DNA from: Periweissella fabalis
GTDB lineage: Bacteria; Bacillota; Bacilli; Lactobacillales; Lactobacillaceae
NCBI RefSeq assembly: GCF_012396505.1
Contig: NZ_JAAXPN010000002.1
Coordinates: 124,001-188,000, forward strand
DNA length: 64,000 nt
Reading direction: 5' to 3'
Each line of letters begins with the position of its first letter. Positions within the stretch are counted from its first letter, which is position 1. Under the pieces are notes generated by a model that did not search any database, was not told where the DNA came from, and worked only from the letters and a program-made list of their open reading frames with translations. Shown in pieces: positions 17,145 through 26,787 of this stretch. Made by a program: the position numbers and the translations under genes.

Positions 17145-18512
17145 TTAAAGTTTTGGTGCTTTAAGGTAATTATTATTTAAGTATTGTTGAAAGTCAACGT
17201 ATATCCCACTAAATAAATCATCAGCAGGGTTAGATAACATTTCTTTTGGGAAGAAAAAGCGGCGATCACCAGCTTGTTTATCAGCTAATACTTGGATTAA
17301 ATGGCTTAGACTTGATAGTTCTACTGTGGTTCCATCGGGATTAATTAACTCGATTTGCGTATATGGTTTCTTGGCATTTGGTTGATATATTGCATAGGCC
17401 ATATCAAAGCTATCATTTTCGGCAGTATAGTAATTAGTATTGAAACCAGATGTTTGAATTAAGTCCTTAACGATAGGAATATATTTATTTGATTCCGATG
17501 TTAAAAGGACTGATTTTAATGGTTTACGATTCAAAAAACGGCTGGCTAAATCACTTAAAATTGGATCATCGACATATTGCCAAGCATTAAAATATGTCAT
17601 TAACGTACCATCATCAAGCATTAAGTAGTCATTAAGGGTACTTTGACCACTAAAAAATGGTAATAAAGTTGCTGGAATAAAGGAACTATCAACTGCTTTA
17701 TCGGTTAAGGATTTGGTATAAAGGTCCTTTGCTCGATGAAGTAAACTCGTTAAGATAACTTCCATCGCCCGACTAACAGGATGAAAATAAACTTGCTGGT
17801 ACATTTGATAGCGACTAACAACATAATCTTCAATTGCATGCATCCCCGTAATTGAAAAAGCAATTCCATTCTTGTAAGGCTTGATTAAGCGCATGATACG
17901 AGAAAGATCAAAGGAACCATAACTAGCACCAGTAAAATAGGCATCGCGTAATAAATAATCCATTCGATCAGCATCAATTTGGCTAGAAATAATTTGAACA
18001 ACCTGTGGATTTGGATAGGTTTTATTAATTACAGCAGCCACTTGACGTGGGAAATTAGGTGAAACTCGTCTTAAAACGGTGTTAATACCCGTTCCTGGTG
18101 TCGTAATGATCATTTGGGTATAACGTTCATGGTCAGTCTTGAAAATGTGCTCAAATGTATGCGAATAGGGCCCATGGCCGAGGTCATGTAAAAGAGCCGC
18201 AATTAAAGTGATCATTTGCTCATTGCCATCCCATAATCCATCACCGGCAATTTGACTAGGATAAGTTTGTGCAAGGTAATTAGTGATTTGGCGAGCAATT
18301 TCATAAACTCCAAGTGAATGTGTAAACCGTGAATGTTCAGCACCTGGAAAAACCAAACTAGCAATGCCTAACTGTTTAATTCGACGTAAACGCTGAAACT
18401 CGGCTGTGTTAATCAAATCTAAAATGATTTGATGATGAACATATACATAGGTGTGAATGGGATCACGTAAAACAGTTTCTTTTCGTAATTTTTGAGTTAA
18501 ATATTGCTCCAT
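17145..18512 (-). CDS. HD-domain phosphohydrolase (YdhJ/dGTPase-like)
   Basis: A 455-residue HD-superfamily metal-dependent phosphohydrolase. Ligands are the His in EHSRFTHSLGVYEIA near residue 62, HDLGHGPYSHTFEH near 110-123, and the Asp in QIDADRMDYLLRDA near 180. This arrangement resembles SAMHD1-like and dNTP triphosphohydrolases. It overlaps the lipoate-transfer gene by 16 bp and starts after GAAAGG. It is widely conserved in lactobacilli; the nucleotide substrate is inferred from the family. Confidence 0.8.
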   Translation of the reverse strand: MEQYLTQKLRKETVLRDPIHTYVYVHHQIILDLINTAEFQRLRRIKQLGIASLVFPGAEHSRFTHSLGVYEIARQITNYLAQTYPSQIAGDGLWDGNEQMITLIAALLHDLGHGPYSHTFEHIFKTDHERYTQMIITTPGTGINTVLRRVSPNFPRQVAAVINKTYPNPQVVQIISSQIDADRMDYLLRDAYFTGASYGSFDLSRIMRLIKPYKNGIAFSITGMHAIEDYVVSRYQMYQQVYFHPVSRAMEVILTSLLHRAKDLYTKSLTDKAVDSSFIPATLLPFFSGQSTLNDYLMLDDGTLMTYFNAWQYVDDPILSDLASRFLNRKPLKSVLLTSESNKYIPIVKDLIQTSGFNTNYYTAENDSFDMAYAIYQPNAKKPYTQIELINPDGTTVELSSLSHLIQVLADKQAGDRRFFFPKEMLSNPADDLFSGIYVDFQQYLNNNYLKAPKL

Positions 18513-19324
18513 TTGGTAGCCTTTCTAATATTAAGTGCAGTAATTAATGGTGATTGACGAAGTTGCAGCCGTTCAATCTGATGGTTAAGTGTAGTAGTAC
18601 TAATTAAGCTACGATTAAATGGCAACATAGGTAACCAGTTGATAGTTAAATTATTAATAACCTGTTCCATTGAATAATTAGTATCTAAAGCGGCTAATGT
18701 AGTCATCGAATTGGCATTAACATTAGGGTATGGTGGAGTGATAATATCACTGTTAAGACCGATTAAATACATCTGTTTAATGATTGCACAGCGCGTGGCT
18801 TGATTCCCAGCAATGCTCAAATAAAATGAGATTGCGATTTTATTTTGATAACGGTGTTGGGCCAACCCAGCAATTTTTTGCCCATTAACGCTAATGTCAT
18901 ATGCCCCAGGACAATATGAGGTGGCTACCTCACCAGTCGTTAAGGTTAAAGTTGGCAATGCTTTTTGTAACAAGGTCACAACTAGCTGATAGGCAGCATC
19001 AATCGACAGTGGTTTATCTGGTTGCTGGAAAATTAAGCTTGCATTTAAGATATCACTATCACCAATCACAGCTAATCCACCGGCATTGCGGTTATACATG
19101 GTATAATCATTGGCAGCTAGCCAAGCGATGGCAGCTGGGGAATCGGGCAATTGTTTATCTCGGGGGCCTAAAGCGACTTGTTTAGGAGTTGTCCAGATGT
19201 GCAAGATGGCATTATCAGCATCGACATGTGAGTATAAACAATGATTATAAACACTACTCATAAAAGGTACCTCGGTAGTGAAGTTGTTTTTTAAATATGT
19301 AATAGCTGAGAAAGGAACTTGCAT
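18497..19324 (-). CDS. Lipoate/octanoate protein transferase, BPL/LplA/LipB fold (LipL/LipM-like)
   Basis: A 275-residue protein of the lipoate-biotin ligase fold. It has RNAGGLAVIGD near residue 80, matching the RRxTGGxAV-like substrate loop, and SYCPGAYDISVNGQKIAGLAQHR near 163-186, where Cys after Tyr matches the catalytic Cys of LipL/LipM amidotransferases and Lys is conserved. It should move lipoyl or octanoyl groups between carrier proteins. The ATG at 19324 follows GGAGGT. It is first in the operon with the HD and HAD genes. Distinction between LipL, LipM and ligase is uncertain. Confidence 0.72.
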   Translation of the reverse strand: MQVPFSAITYLKNNFTTEVPFMSSVYNHCLYSHVDADNAILHIWTTPKQVALGPRDKQLPDSPAAIAWLAANDYTMYNRNAGGLAVIGDSDILNASLIFQQPDKPLSIDAAYQLVVTLLQKALPTLTLTTGEVATSYCPGAYDISVNGQKIAGLAQHRYQNKIAISFYLSIAGNQATRCAIIKQMYLIGLNSDIITPPYPNVNANSMTTLAALDTNYSMEQVINNLTINWLPMLPFNRSLISTTTLNHQIERLQLRQSPLITALNIRKATKWSNI

Positions 19325-19386
19325 TTGGGACCTCCAACGGCTTTCGATTTATTAGTGAAATATTAGTTTCTCTAAAGTACATTATA

Positions 19387-19406
19387 ACGAATATTTCGTA
19401 TATAAT
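19387..19406 (+). promoter_or_regulatory. Promoter region of DUF1934-rpoE with palindrome
   Basis: TATAAT at 19401-19406 is a perfect -10 box. The palindrome ACGAATATTTCGT at 19387-19399 directly precedes it. The -35 position is weak. The gap also contains the divergent start of the lipoate gene. Confidence 0.4.
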
Positions 19407-19436
19407 AAAATAGACATTAGTGAAAGGAGTGCGTAA

Positions 19437-19871
19437 ATGGTTGAAAAAAGTGCCGGTATTCCGGTTAAAGTAGAAATAAAGACACATATTGAGCAAGACG
19501 GTAAAGCTGAATCATTTTCATTCAATGAAACTGGCCAATACTTCAAGATGGGGGATACTGTTTATATCCGTTATCAAGAAACCAATCCGATTGGTAAAAT
19601 TCCGGTAACAATGAAATTAGCAGGGGATGGAACTGCTCAAATTCGCCGCCATGCTAGTTCCGATTTGCGTTTAGTATTTAATCCCAATGAGCCTGTAACA
19701 ACTAAATATTCGACACCAGCTGGATTAATGGATATTACTACGCGGACGAAAATGGTAAACTTTACATATCAAGATGCACCACTTAATGGAGGAGCACAAA
19801 TTGATTATGAATTGATTACTGGTGAAGAAGTTGTTGGACAATACAAGATTCGATTGCATTTTACTGAATAA
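19437..19871 (+). CDS. DUF1934 (YwiB-like) beta-barrel protein
   Basis: A 144-residue small protein of the DUF1934/YwiB family with a calycin-like beta-barrel prediction. It is rich in alternating strands, with features such as QYFKMGDTVYIRYQE and the central block MDITTRTKMVNFTY. The ATG follows GAAAGGAG. Its function is unknown. It sits immediately ahead of rpoE, an order conserved in many lactobacilli. Confidence 0.8.
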   Translation: MVEKSAGIPVKVEIKTHIEQDGKAESFSFNETGQYFKMGDTVYIRYQETNPIGKIPVTMKLAGDGTAQIRRHASSDLRLVFNPNEPVTTKYSTPAGLMDITTRTKMVNFTYQDAPLNGGAQIDYELITGEEVVGQYKIRLHFTE

Positions 19872-19919
19872 AAAGGTAAAATAGCAAAGATATTAAGACA
19901 CTGAAAGGACGTGCTAATT

Positions 19920-20516
19920 TTGGAACTTACAAAATTTGATGGCCAAAATAAAGAAGAACTCTCATTGATCGAGGTTGCTCATGCAATCTTAGCCGATCAT
20001 GGCGAAAAGTTAGGCTTTGCTGACTTGGTAAATGAGGTTCAACAATTTTTAGGCAAGAGTGATGAAGAGATTCGTGAACGGTTGTCACAGTTTTATACTG
20101 ATTTGAATGTCGATGGTAGTTTTATTTCCCTTGGAGATAATATGTGGGGACTTCGTTCATGGTATGCGATTGACTCAATTGATGAAGCCGTCCACTTAGA
20201 TGATGAAGATGATGCACCAACACGTAAGAAGAAGCGTAAGAAGGTTAATGCCTTCCTTGACGATTCAGCTGACGATGATGATGTTATCGACTACAACGAT
20301 GATGATCCAGAAGATGATGATTTTGGTGACATCGATGAAGACGACGTTGATGTTGACGATGACGACGATGATGATGAAGAATTAAAGGCTGCTAATGACT
20401 TTGACGACGTTGATGACGAAGATGAAGACATGTTAGCAGACGGTATTGAAGGTCAATTGTCTGAATTAAGTGATGACGAAGATGAAGACGATGAGTTTTC
20501 CGACGACGAAAAATAA
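19920..20516 (+). CDS. rpoE: DNA-directed RNA polymerase delta subunit
   Basis: RNA polymerase accessory subunit of Firmicutes that speeds recycling and raises promoter selectivity. The folded N-terminal domain (about residues 1-90) has [23 protein letters not shown] and the winged-helix region [26 protein letters not shown]. The tail from about residue 95 is almost all Asp and Glu, with one basic patch RKKKRKK, as expected for the family. The frame opens with GTG at 19911, but GAAAGGA is too close to it; the TTG at 19920 has an 11-nt gap and gives the usual MELTKF start. 198 residues. Confidence 0.93.
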   Translation: MELTKFDGQNKEELSLIEVAHAILADHGEKLGFADLVNEVQQFLGKSDEEIRERLSQFYTDLNVDGSFISLGDNMWGLRSWYAIDSIDEAVHLDDEDDAPTRKKKRKKVNAFLDDSADDDDVIDYNDDDPEDDDFGDIDEDDVDVDDDDDDDEELKAANDFDDVDDEDEDMLADGIEGQLSELSDDEDEDDEFSDDEK

Positions 20517-20539
20517 TCACATAAAATAGAGTTAATTAC

Positions 20540-20575
20540 TTGACTATCAGTAATGACTTGTGTAGTATATTTTAG
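20540..20575 (+). promoter_or_regulatory. pyrG promoter with GGGC start for CTP-sensitive reiterative transcription
   Basis: TTGACT at 20540-20545, a 17-nt spacer, TAGTAT at 20563-20568, and a predicted start at G20575 in GGGCTCC. In Bacillus subtilis, low CTP causes extra G residues to be added at such a GGGC start; these pair with the C/U-rich 5' arm of the downstream terminator and allow readthrough. Confidence 0.8.
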
Positions 20576-20617
20576 GGCTCCTTACTAATGTAAGGGCTGT
20601 TCAGATAGTTATTAACT

Positions 20618-22314
<1,697 letters not shown>

Positions 22315-22334
22315 GCATTAAATAGCATAAAAAG

Positions 22335-22475
22335 GTTGTGACATAACTCTTTTATAGGAGTAAGTTGCTACTATAATCCGCTTCAAAAGACAACTAATTT
22401 AATAAAATCCAAAAAAGACCGAGTTTTTTACAAATTCGGTCTTTTTTTCTGACTTTATTCGTTATCTGGATGCAT
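22335..22475 (+). repeat. Dispersed palindromic intergenic repeat, copy 5
   Basis: It begins GTTGTGACATAACTCTTTTA, continues GGAGTAAGTTGCTAC and CGCTTCAAAAGACAACTAAT, and ends in a terminator stem AAAGACCGA that is nearly the same as that of copy 2. It follows pyrG. Confidence 0.6.
22411..22448 (+). terminator. Terminator after pyrG
   Basis: AAAAAAGACCGA with its complement TCGGTCTTTTTTT around an A/T-rich inner region. Confidence 0.85.
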
Positions 22476-22784
22476 TTTATCTTATGCCCTTTTTTATTGG
22501 GGCAGGTATTTAAAGTTATATTTGATTAACAAGGAAAAGTTAAAGAGTAGCTATAATAATTTAAGAATAATGAAAAAATCATTGATTATCTTTGTTGTTT
22601 CATCAATCGATTTCGTAAAAGCTTAAAAAATATGGCATTATCATGAGAATGTTTACTTGCTAGTTGTTATTTTAAGAAAATATATGTAAAATTTATTAAT
22701 ATATGTAGCCACGCATATAATACGGATGGTGTGTATAAAATCAATCAACACACAATAATTAGCTTTTAAAGGTGTACAAATAAA
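22476..22784. other. murA upstream region
   Basis: About 310 AT-rich bases without a supportable gene. TATAAT at 22716-22721 is a perfect -10 box; the matching -35 (TTATTA at 22693-22698, 17-nt gap) is weak. GTGTGT and ACACAC flank a short segment between this box and the start codon. The ribosome site is AAAGGTG, about 10 nt before the ATG. Confidence 0.4.
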
Positions 22785-24059
22785 ATGACTAAAAAAATGA
22801 TTATTAACGGTGGTCACCGGTTAGTAGGGGATGTCACAATTGGTGGCGCTAAAAACTCTACTGTGGCCTTGATTCCAGCGGCGATTTTGGCAGATACACC
22901 GGTACAATTTGATAGTGTGCCGGATATTGCCGATGTTTACAATTTACAAATTATTTTGGATTCAATGAATGTTGATTCTAAGTTTGAACATAGTGTTTTA
23001 GATATTAATCCTACGCAAATTCAAGAAGCCGCACTACCAAGTACAGCAATCAAGAGCTTGCGGGCTTCATATTACTTTATGGGGGCCTTGCTTGGCCGTT
23101 TTGGTCGGGCAACAGTAACTTTCCCAGGTGGAGATAACATTGGTCCACGGCCAATTGATCAACATATTAAAGGCTTTAAAGCTTTAGGGGCGAACGTAGA
23201 AGAAAAAGATGATACGATTTTTATTACAACTGGTCCGGAAGGCCTTCATGGAGCACGGATTTTCCTTGATTTAGTTTCCGTGGGTGCAACTATTAATATT
23301 ATCTTGGCGGCGGTTAAAGCACCTGGCCAAACAATTATTGAAAATGCTGCTCGGGAACCAGAAATTATTGATATTGCAACTTTTCTAAATAATATGGGGG
23401 CCAAAATTCGGGGGGCTGGGACTGATGTAATCCGGATTGAAGGGGTACCTTATTTGGCATCTCGTGCAACACATACCATTATTCCTGACCGAATTGAAGC
23501 TGGTACTTATTTATCATTGGCTGCTGCTGTTGGCGATGGCATCACAATTCACAATATTATTCCAGAACACTTAGAATCATTTACTTCAAAGATGATTGAG
23601 ATGGGTGTCGAACTTAAAATTGATGAAGATCAAATTTATGTGCCAAAAACAGAAGTACTTACACCAATCAGCGTTAAGACCTCCCCATATCCAGGTTTTG
23701 CCACTGATTTACAACAACCACTAACAGCTGCATTATTACTAGCTGGTGGTGAAAGTAAAATTATCGATACTATTTATCCAAAACGGGTTAAACACATCGT
23801 TGAATTACGGCGCTTAGGGGCTGATATTGCATCGGAAGTTGAAGGTGAAATTACTATTAATGAAAGCCGTAATTTAGTTGGTGGCTCAGTTAAAGCTGCT
23901 GAAATTCGCGCCGGTGCTGCATTGATGATTGCTGGTTTATTAGCCGATGGTCAAACCGTTATTCATGGAGCTGACCATATTTTACGTGGTTATGATCGGG
24001 TTGTTTGGAAGTTAACTCAATTGACAGCAGATGTTGAGATTGTTGAAGATGAAGATTAA
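22785..24059 (+). CDS. murA: UDP-N-acetylglucosamine 1-carboxyvinyltransferase with Asp at the fosfomycin-target position
   Basis: First committed enzyme of peptidoglycan synthesis; transfers enolpyruvate from PEP to UDP-GlcNAc. The 424-residue protein has the two inside-out barrel repeats, the UDP-sugar site GGAKNS near residues 20-25, the active loop [17 protein letters not shown], and DRIEAGTYL. In the loop the usual Cys is replaced by Asp at residue 117 (GAT at 23133-23135). Family knowledge says Asp there keeps activity but prevents fosfomycin alkylation. Lactic acid bacteria often have two murA genes; this one lies in the rpoE-pyrG-murA-rpmE2 order. The choice between murA1 and murA2 naming is not possible here. 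Confidence 0.95.
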   Translation: MTKKMIINGGHRLVGDVTIGGAKNSTVALIPAAILADTPVQFDSVPDIADVYNLQIILDSMNVDSKFEHSVLDINPTQIQEAALPSTAIKSLRASYYFMGALLGRFGRATVTFPGGDNIGPRPIDQHIKGFKALGANVEEKDDTIFITTGPEGLHGARIFLDLVSVGATINIILAAVKAPGQTIIENAAREPEIIDIATFLNNMGAKIRGAGTDVIRIEGVPYLASRATHTIIPDRIEAGTYLSLAAAVGDGITIHNIIPEHLESFTSKMIEMGVELKIDEDQIYVPKTEVLTPISVKTSPYPGFATDLQQPLTAALLLAGGESKIIDTIYPKRVKHIVELRRLGADIASEVEGEITINESRNLVGGSVKAAEIRAGAALMIAGLLADGQTVIHGADHILRGYDRVVWKLTQLTADVEIVEDED

Positions 24060-24143
24060 TGATTTTCGATAGTTTAAATGGTTGTCGAAAATATCGGAAT
24101 ATGGTAATATGTTAGAGTTAATGTTATAACATCGAGACTGACT

Positions 24144-24164
24144 CTGGTTCAGCGCATGAATCAG
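24144..24164 (+). ncRNA. Leader hairpin upstream of rpmE2 (possible L31 autoregulatory leader)
   Basis: CTGGTTCA and TGAATCAG form an 8-bp stem with one G-T pair around GCGCA. It ends 6 nt before the AAGGAG ribosome site of rpmE2. Ribosomal protein leaders in Firmicutes often carry such hairpins for feedback by the product, so this is a candidate only. Confidence 0.35.
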
Positions 24165-24185
24165 GGCATTAAGGAGAGCAAATTT

Positions 24186-24428
24186 ATGAAACAAGGAATT
24201 CACCCAGAATACCACGAAGTTGTGTTTGTTGATTCAGTTACTGGCTTCATGTTTAAGTCAGGTTCAACTAAGACTACTGATCAAACTGTTGAGTTTGAAG
24301 GTGCTACTTACCCAATGATTCGTGTTGAAATCACTTCAGATTCACACCCATTCTACACTGGTAAGCAAAAGTTCACTCAAGCCGACGGTGCAGTCGACAA
24401 GTTCAACAAGAAATACGGTCTCAAGTAA
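24186..24428 (+). CDS. rpmE2: 50S ribosomal protein L31 type B
   Basis: An 80-residue large-subunit protein starting [17 protein letters not shown]. It lacks the CxxC zinc pair of type A, which marks the zinc-independent type B paralogue. It has the typical [13 protein letters not shown] block near residues 45-58. The ATG at 24186 follows AAGGAG at a 9-nt gap; an upstream in-frame codon at 24156 is not needed. In several bacteria the type B form replaces the zinc form under zinc limitation, but no Zur box was recognised. Confidence 0.93.
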   Translation: MKQGIHPEYHEVVFVDSVTGFMFKSGSTKTTDQTVEFEGATYPMIRVEITSDSHPFYTGKQKFTQADGAVDKFNKKYGLK

Positions 24429-24433
24429 GACCC

Positions 24434-24465
24434 AAAAGCATGCGAGTTTCGCATGCTTTTTTCTT
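24434..24465 (+). terminator. Terminator after rpmE2
   Basis: AAAGCATGCGA and TCGCATGCTTT form a perfect 11-bp stem around a 3-nt loop, followed by T-rich sequence. Confidence 0.9.
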
Positions 24466-24477
24466 TTGATTATATTT

Positions 24478-24528
24478 ATAAGGGCCACTAAACGAAATTT
24501 TACATTTCATTTAGTGGCCCTTATTTTA
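24478..24528 (-). terminator. Second terminator, for the minus-strand RpiR gene
   Basis: ATAAGGGCCACTAAACGAAA pairs with TTTCATTTAGTGGCCCTTAT with one mismatch around a 7-nt loop. A/T runs on both sides allow use in either direction. Confidence 0.8.
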
Positions 24529-24598
24529 TAATGTTATGCCATAACTTATGGCTTGTGGATAAAGTGGTATTTGTAAAAGATATCCACCGGTGGATAAG

Positions 24599-25447
24599 TT
24601 ATTTATTAGGAACTCGGGTAGCTTCAATTGCTTGTCGGACATTATCGAGGACATGATGGGAATCTTTACCTAAATGGAAACCAACTAAGGTGAAGAGGGA
24701 ATCGATAATTGTTAGCTGGGCGATTAAGGAACTCATTGATTCAGCCCGAAAATTAACTTCTTCGGCGAGTGATACAAAGCAAACATCGGCTAGTTTGGCA
24801 AGTGGAGAAGTGGCAAAAGCTGTGATAACAATGATTGGTACTCCGTTGGCTTTTAGCTTTTCGGCAATCGTCAACGTGTCATGGTTACGCCCTGAATGAG
24901 AGATCACAATGGCACAATCTTTTTTATCCATTCGGACGGCTTGCATTAATTGAATATCATAATCAGGATGTTGTTGGACATTTAATGGTGTCCGCAATAA
25001 CTTATGATAACCGTTAAAGGCGACAATCGATGACCCTCCAATGCCAAATAAAGTCACTAATTTAGCATTGCAGATTAAATCAATGGCAACATCAAAATCA
25101 TTGGTATCAAGCCGTTCTAAGGTTGCATTCAAGGCATTATCTGCTCCACTGAAAACTTTACGGATAATATCATCGGTACTATCAGTATCCTCAATTTCAC
25201 CAAAAAAAGTGTCATCACTATCATTAGCCGCTAAGGCCAGACTGAATTCTCGGAAAGATTCCCACCCAATATGTTTAACAAATCGTGAGACTGAGGCACT
25301 TGAAACCCCAGAAATAACAGCTAGTTCTTGAATGGTAAAATCATGAGCAACGGTCGGGTTTGCAAGAATGCTATCAGCAATACGTTGCTCAGTATTATTT
25401 AAATGTTGATAGTTTGTTTTGATACTACTAATTGCGGTTTGTGTCAT
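24599..25447 (-). CDS. MurR/RpiR-family regulator (HTH-6 plus SIS domain)
   Basis: A 282-residue sugar-phosphate-responsive regulator. The N-terminal helix-turn-helix is FTIQELAVISGVSSASVSRFVKHIGW near residues 37-62. The SIS sugar-isomerase-like domain starts near 125, with FGIGGSSIVA and ISHSGRNHDTLTIAEKLKANG. The ATG at 25447 follows GGAGG; an ATG four codons earlier overlaps that site. It is divergent from gnd. A TGAAAA-AAA-TTTTCA palindrome sits in the gnd promoter and fits a site for this family, so it likely controls 6-phosphogluconate metabolism. Confidence 0.85.
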   Translation of the reverse strand: MTQTAISSIKTNYQHLNNTEQRIADSILANPTVAHDFTIQELAVISGVSSASVSRFVKHIGWESFREFSLALAANDSDDTFFGEIEDTDSTDDIIRKVFSGADNALNATLERLDTNDFDVAIDLICNAKLVTLFGIGGSSIVAFNGYHKLLRTPLNVQQHPDYDIQLMQAVRMDKKDCAIVISHSGRNHDTLTIAEKLKANGVPIIVITAFATSPLAKLADVCFVSLAEEVNFRAESMSSLIAQLTIIDSLFTLVGFHLGKDSHHVLDNVRQAIEATRVPNK

Positions 25448-25546
25448 GGAACCCTCCAAATAATGCTTAATTCAGCATTTTGCTCATTGATTTTTATCGT
25501 TACAATAATTATAAGACAAATATGAAAAGTTTTTACAACAAATTGC

Positions 25547-25575
25547 TTGATTTTTGAAAAAAATTTTCATACAAT
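25547..25575 (+). promoter_or_regulatory. gnd promoter with embedded RpiR-type palindrome
   Basis: TTGATT at 25547-25552 and TACAAT at 25570-25575 have a 17-nt spacer. TGAAAA-AAA-TTTTCA at 25555-25569 fills most of the spacer, where a bound protein would block RNA polymerase. A related half-site TGAAAAGTTTTT lies upstream near 25523. Confidence 0.6.
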
Positions 25576-25613
25576 ATCAGTGTAGTAAAAAATAAATTAA
25601 GAGGTGTTTCTTC

Positions 25614-26519
25614 ATGAAATTCGCTATGATCGGTTTAGGTAAAATGGGCCTTAACCTTGTTAAAAACGCTGCTGACAACAAGCACGAAGTTGTTGCTTTT
25701 GACTTGAACGCAGACTTCGTTAAGGAAGCTGACGCATACTCAGAATTAGTATCTGCTGCTACTGATATCGACGATATGCTTGCTCAATTACCATCACCAA
25801 AAGTTGTTTGGGTAATGGTTCCAGCTGGTGTGCCTACTAACTCAACAATCGATACTTTGATTGAAAAGATGGACGAAGGCGATATCATCATCGATGGTGG
25901 TAACTCAAATTACAAGGACAACCTTGAACAAAACATCCGCACAACTGCTGCTGGTATCAAGTTCTTTGATGCTGGTACTTCAGGTGGTATGGAAGGTGCC
26001 CGTAACGGTGGTAACTTCATGATCGGTGGAGATGATGCTGAAGCTTGGAAGACTATTGAACCTTTATTCAAGTCAATCGCCCTTGAAGATGGTTACCTTT
26101 ACACTGGTAAGCTTGGTTCAGGTCACTACTTGAAGATGGTTCACAACGGTATCGAATACGGTCAAATGCAAGCAATTGCTGAAGGTTTTGAAGTTCTTGA
26201 AGCCTCACAATTTGACTACGATTACGAAGCTGTTGCTAAGCTTTGGAACCATGGTTCAGTTATCCGTGGATGGTTGATGGAACTTATGGAAGATGCCTTC
26301 TCTAAGGATCCTAAGCTTGAAAAATTAGCTGGTCGTATGCATGCTTCAGGTGAAGGTCAATGGACTATTGAAGAAGGACTTGATTTACAAGTACCAACTC
26401 CAGTTATTGCTCTTTCATTGATGATGCGTTACCGTTCAATGCAAGATGACACTTTCACTGGTAAAGTTGTTGCTGCCTTGCGTAACGAATTCGGTGGTCA
26501 CGCCGTTGAAACTAAGTAA
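25614..26519 (+). CDS. gnd: 6-phosphogluconate dehydrogenase, decarboxylating, short (GntZ/YqeC-like) form
   Basis: Oxidises 6-phosphogluconate to ribulose 5-phosphate and CO2. The 301-residue length matches the short GntZ-like enzymes rather than the 470-residue form. The Rossmann motif GLGKMGLNLV is near residues 7-16, and the second strand ends in AFDLN, whose Asp favours NAD over NADP. The substrate motif GTSGGMEGARNG is near 122 and the catalytic Lys-His-Asn in KMVHNGIEYGQM near 177. The start follows AGAGGTG. Divergent RpiR regulator and operator suggest sugar-phosphate control. In heterofermentative bacteria this step is central to the phosphoketolase route. Confidence 0.92.
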   Translation: MKFAMIGLGKMGLNLVKNAADNKHEVVAFDLNADFVKEADAYSELVSAATDIDDMLAQLPSPKVVWVMVPAGVPTNSTIDTLIEKMDEGDIIIDGGNSNYKDNLEQNIRTTAAGIKFFDAGTSGGMEGARNGGNFMIGGDDAEAWKTIEPLFKSIALEDGYLYTGKLGSGHYLKMVHNGIEYGQMQAIAEGFEVLEASQFDYDYEAVAKLWNHGSVIRGWLMELMEDAFSKDPKLEKLAGRMHASGEGQWTIEEGLDLQVPTPVIALSLMMRYRSMQDDTFTGKVVAALRNEFGGHAVETK

Positions 26520-26540
26520 TATTTAATTAAATATTATTCG

Positions 26541-26577
26541 AAAGTCTGGTTGCATTTATGCGATCGGGCTTTTTTTT
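26541..26577 (+). terminator. Terminator after gnd
   Basis: AGTCTGGTTGCA and TGCGATCGGGCT pair with several G-T pairs around TTTA, with a run of eight T. Confidence 0.8.
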
Positions 26578-26590
26578 GAAAAAATGGTAC

Positions 26591-26710
26591 AAAAAAACCA
26601 CCGTGCAAGAGGGGGGTGCGACGGTGGTTAGTCTAATCAAGATGATTAGAAAATTAGCACAATATAGGGGGCTAATAAAAATTCATTACTTTGGGGAAGT
26701 TAATGAATTG
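26591..26710 (-). ncRNA. Candidate small RNA or 3'UTR-derived RNA with C-rich hairpin loops
   Basis: On the minus strand four hairpins follow one another. (a) 26708-26681: 11-bp stem with one bulge and loop CCCCA. (b) 26676-26653: 6-bp stem with loop CCCCTATATTGT. (c) 26650-26632: perfect 8-bp stem with a 3-nt loop. (d) 26629-26596: AACCACCGT stem with loop holding CCCCCCTCT, followed by seven T, a terminator. C-rich loops in Firmicute RNAs commonly pair with Shine-Dalgarno sequences of target mRNAs. It lies about 80 nt downstream of the CorC-like gene on the same strand, and I found no convincing independent promoter, so it may be processed from that transcript. Confidence 0.5.
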
Positions 26711-26787
26711 TTCAGAATGTGAACTTTCTAAGTTTATCTATTATTTATGAAAAAAGTATGAAGATTATTCTTAAAAAAGATTAAGTA

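Noticed and set aside
20200-20385. Met/Thr-rich small protein inside rpoE
   Set aside because: It is another frame of the Asp/Glu-rich tail of rpoE and results from its repeated GAT/GAC/GAA codons.
24060-24185. Additional small protein overlapping the rpmE2 leader
   Set aside because: In-frame codons upstream of 24186 lie in the leader hairpin and ribosome site, and the usual L31 start is at 24186.
26591-26710. Plus-strand RNA with G-rich loops
   Set aside because: On the plus strand the AACCACCGT hairpin is followed by TAGTC and not by T-runs; the T-run lies on the minus-strand side.
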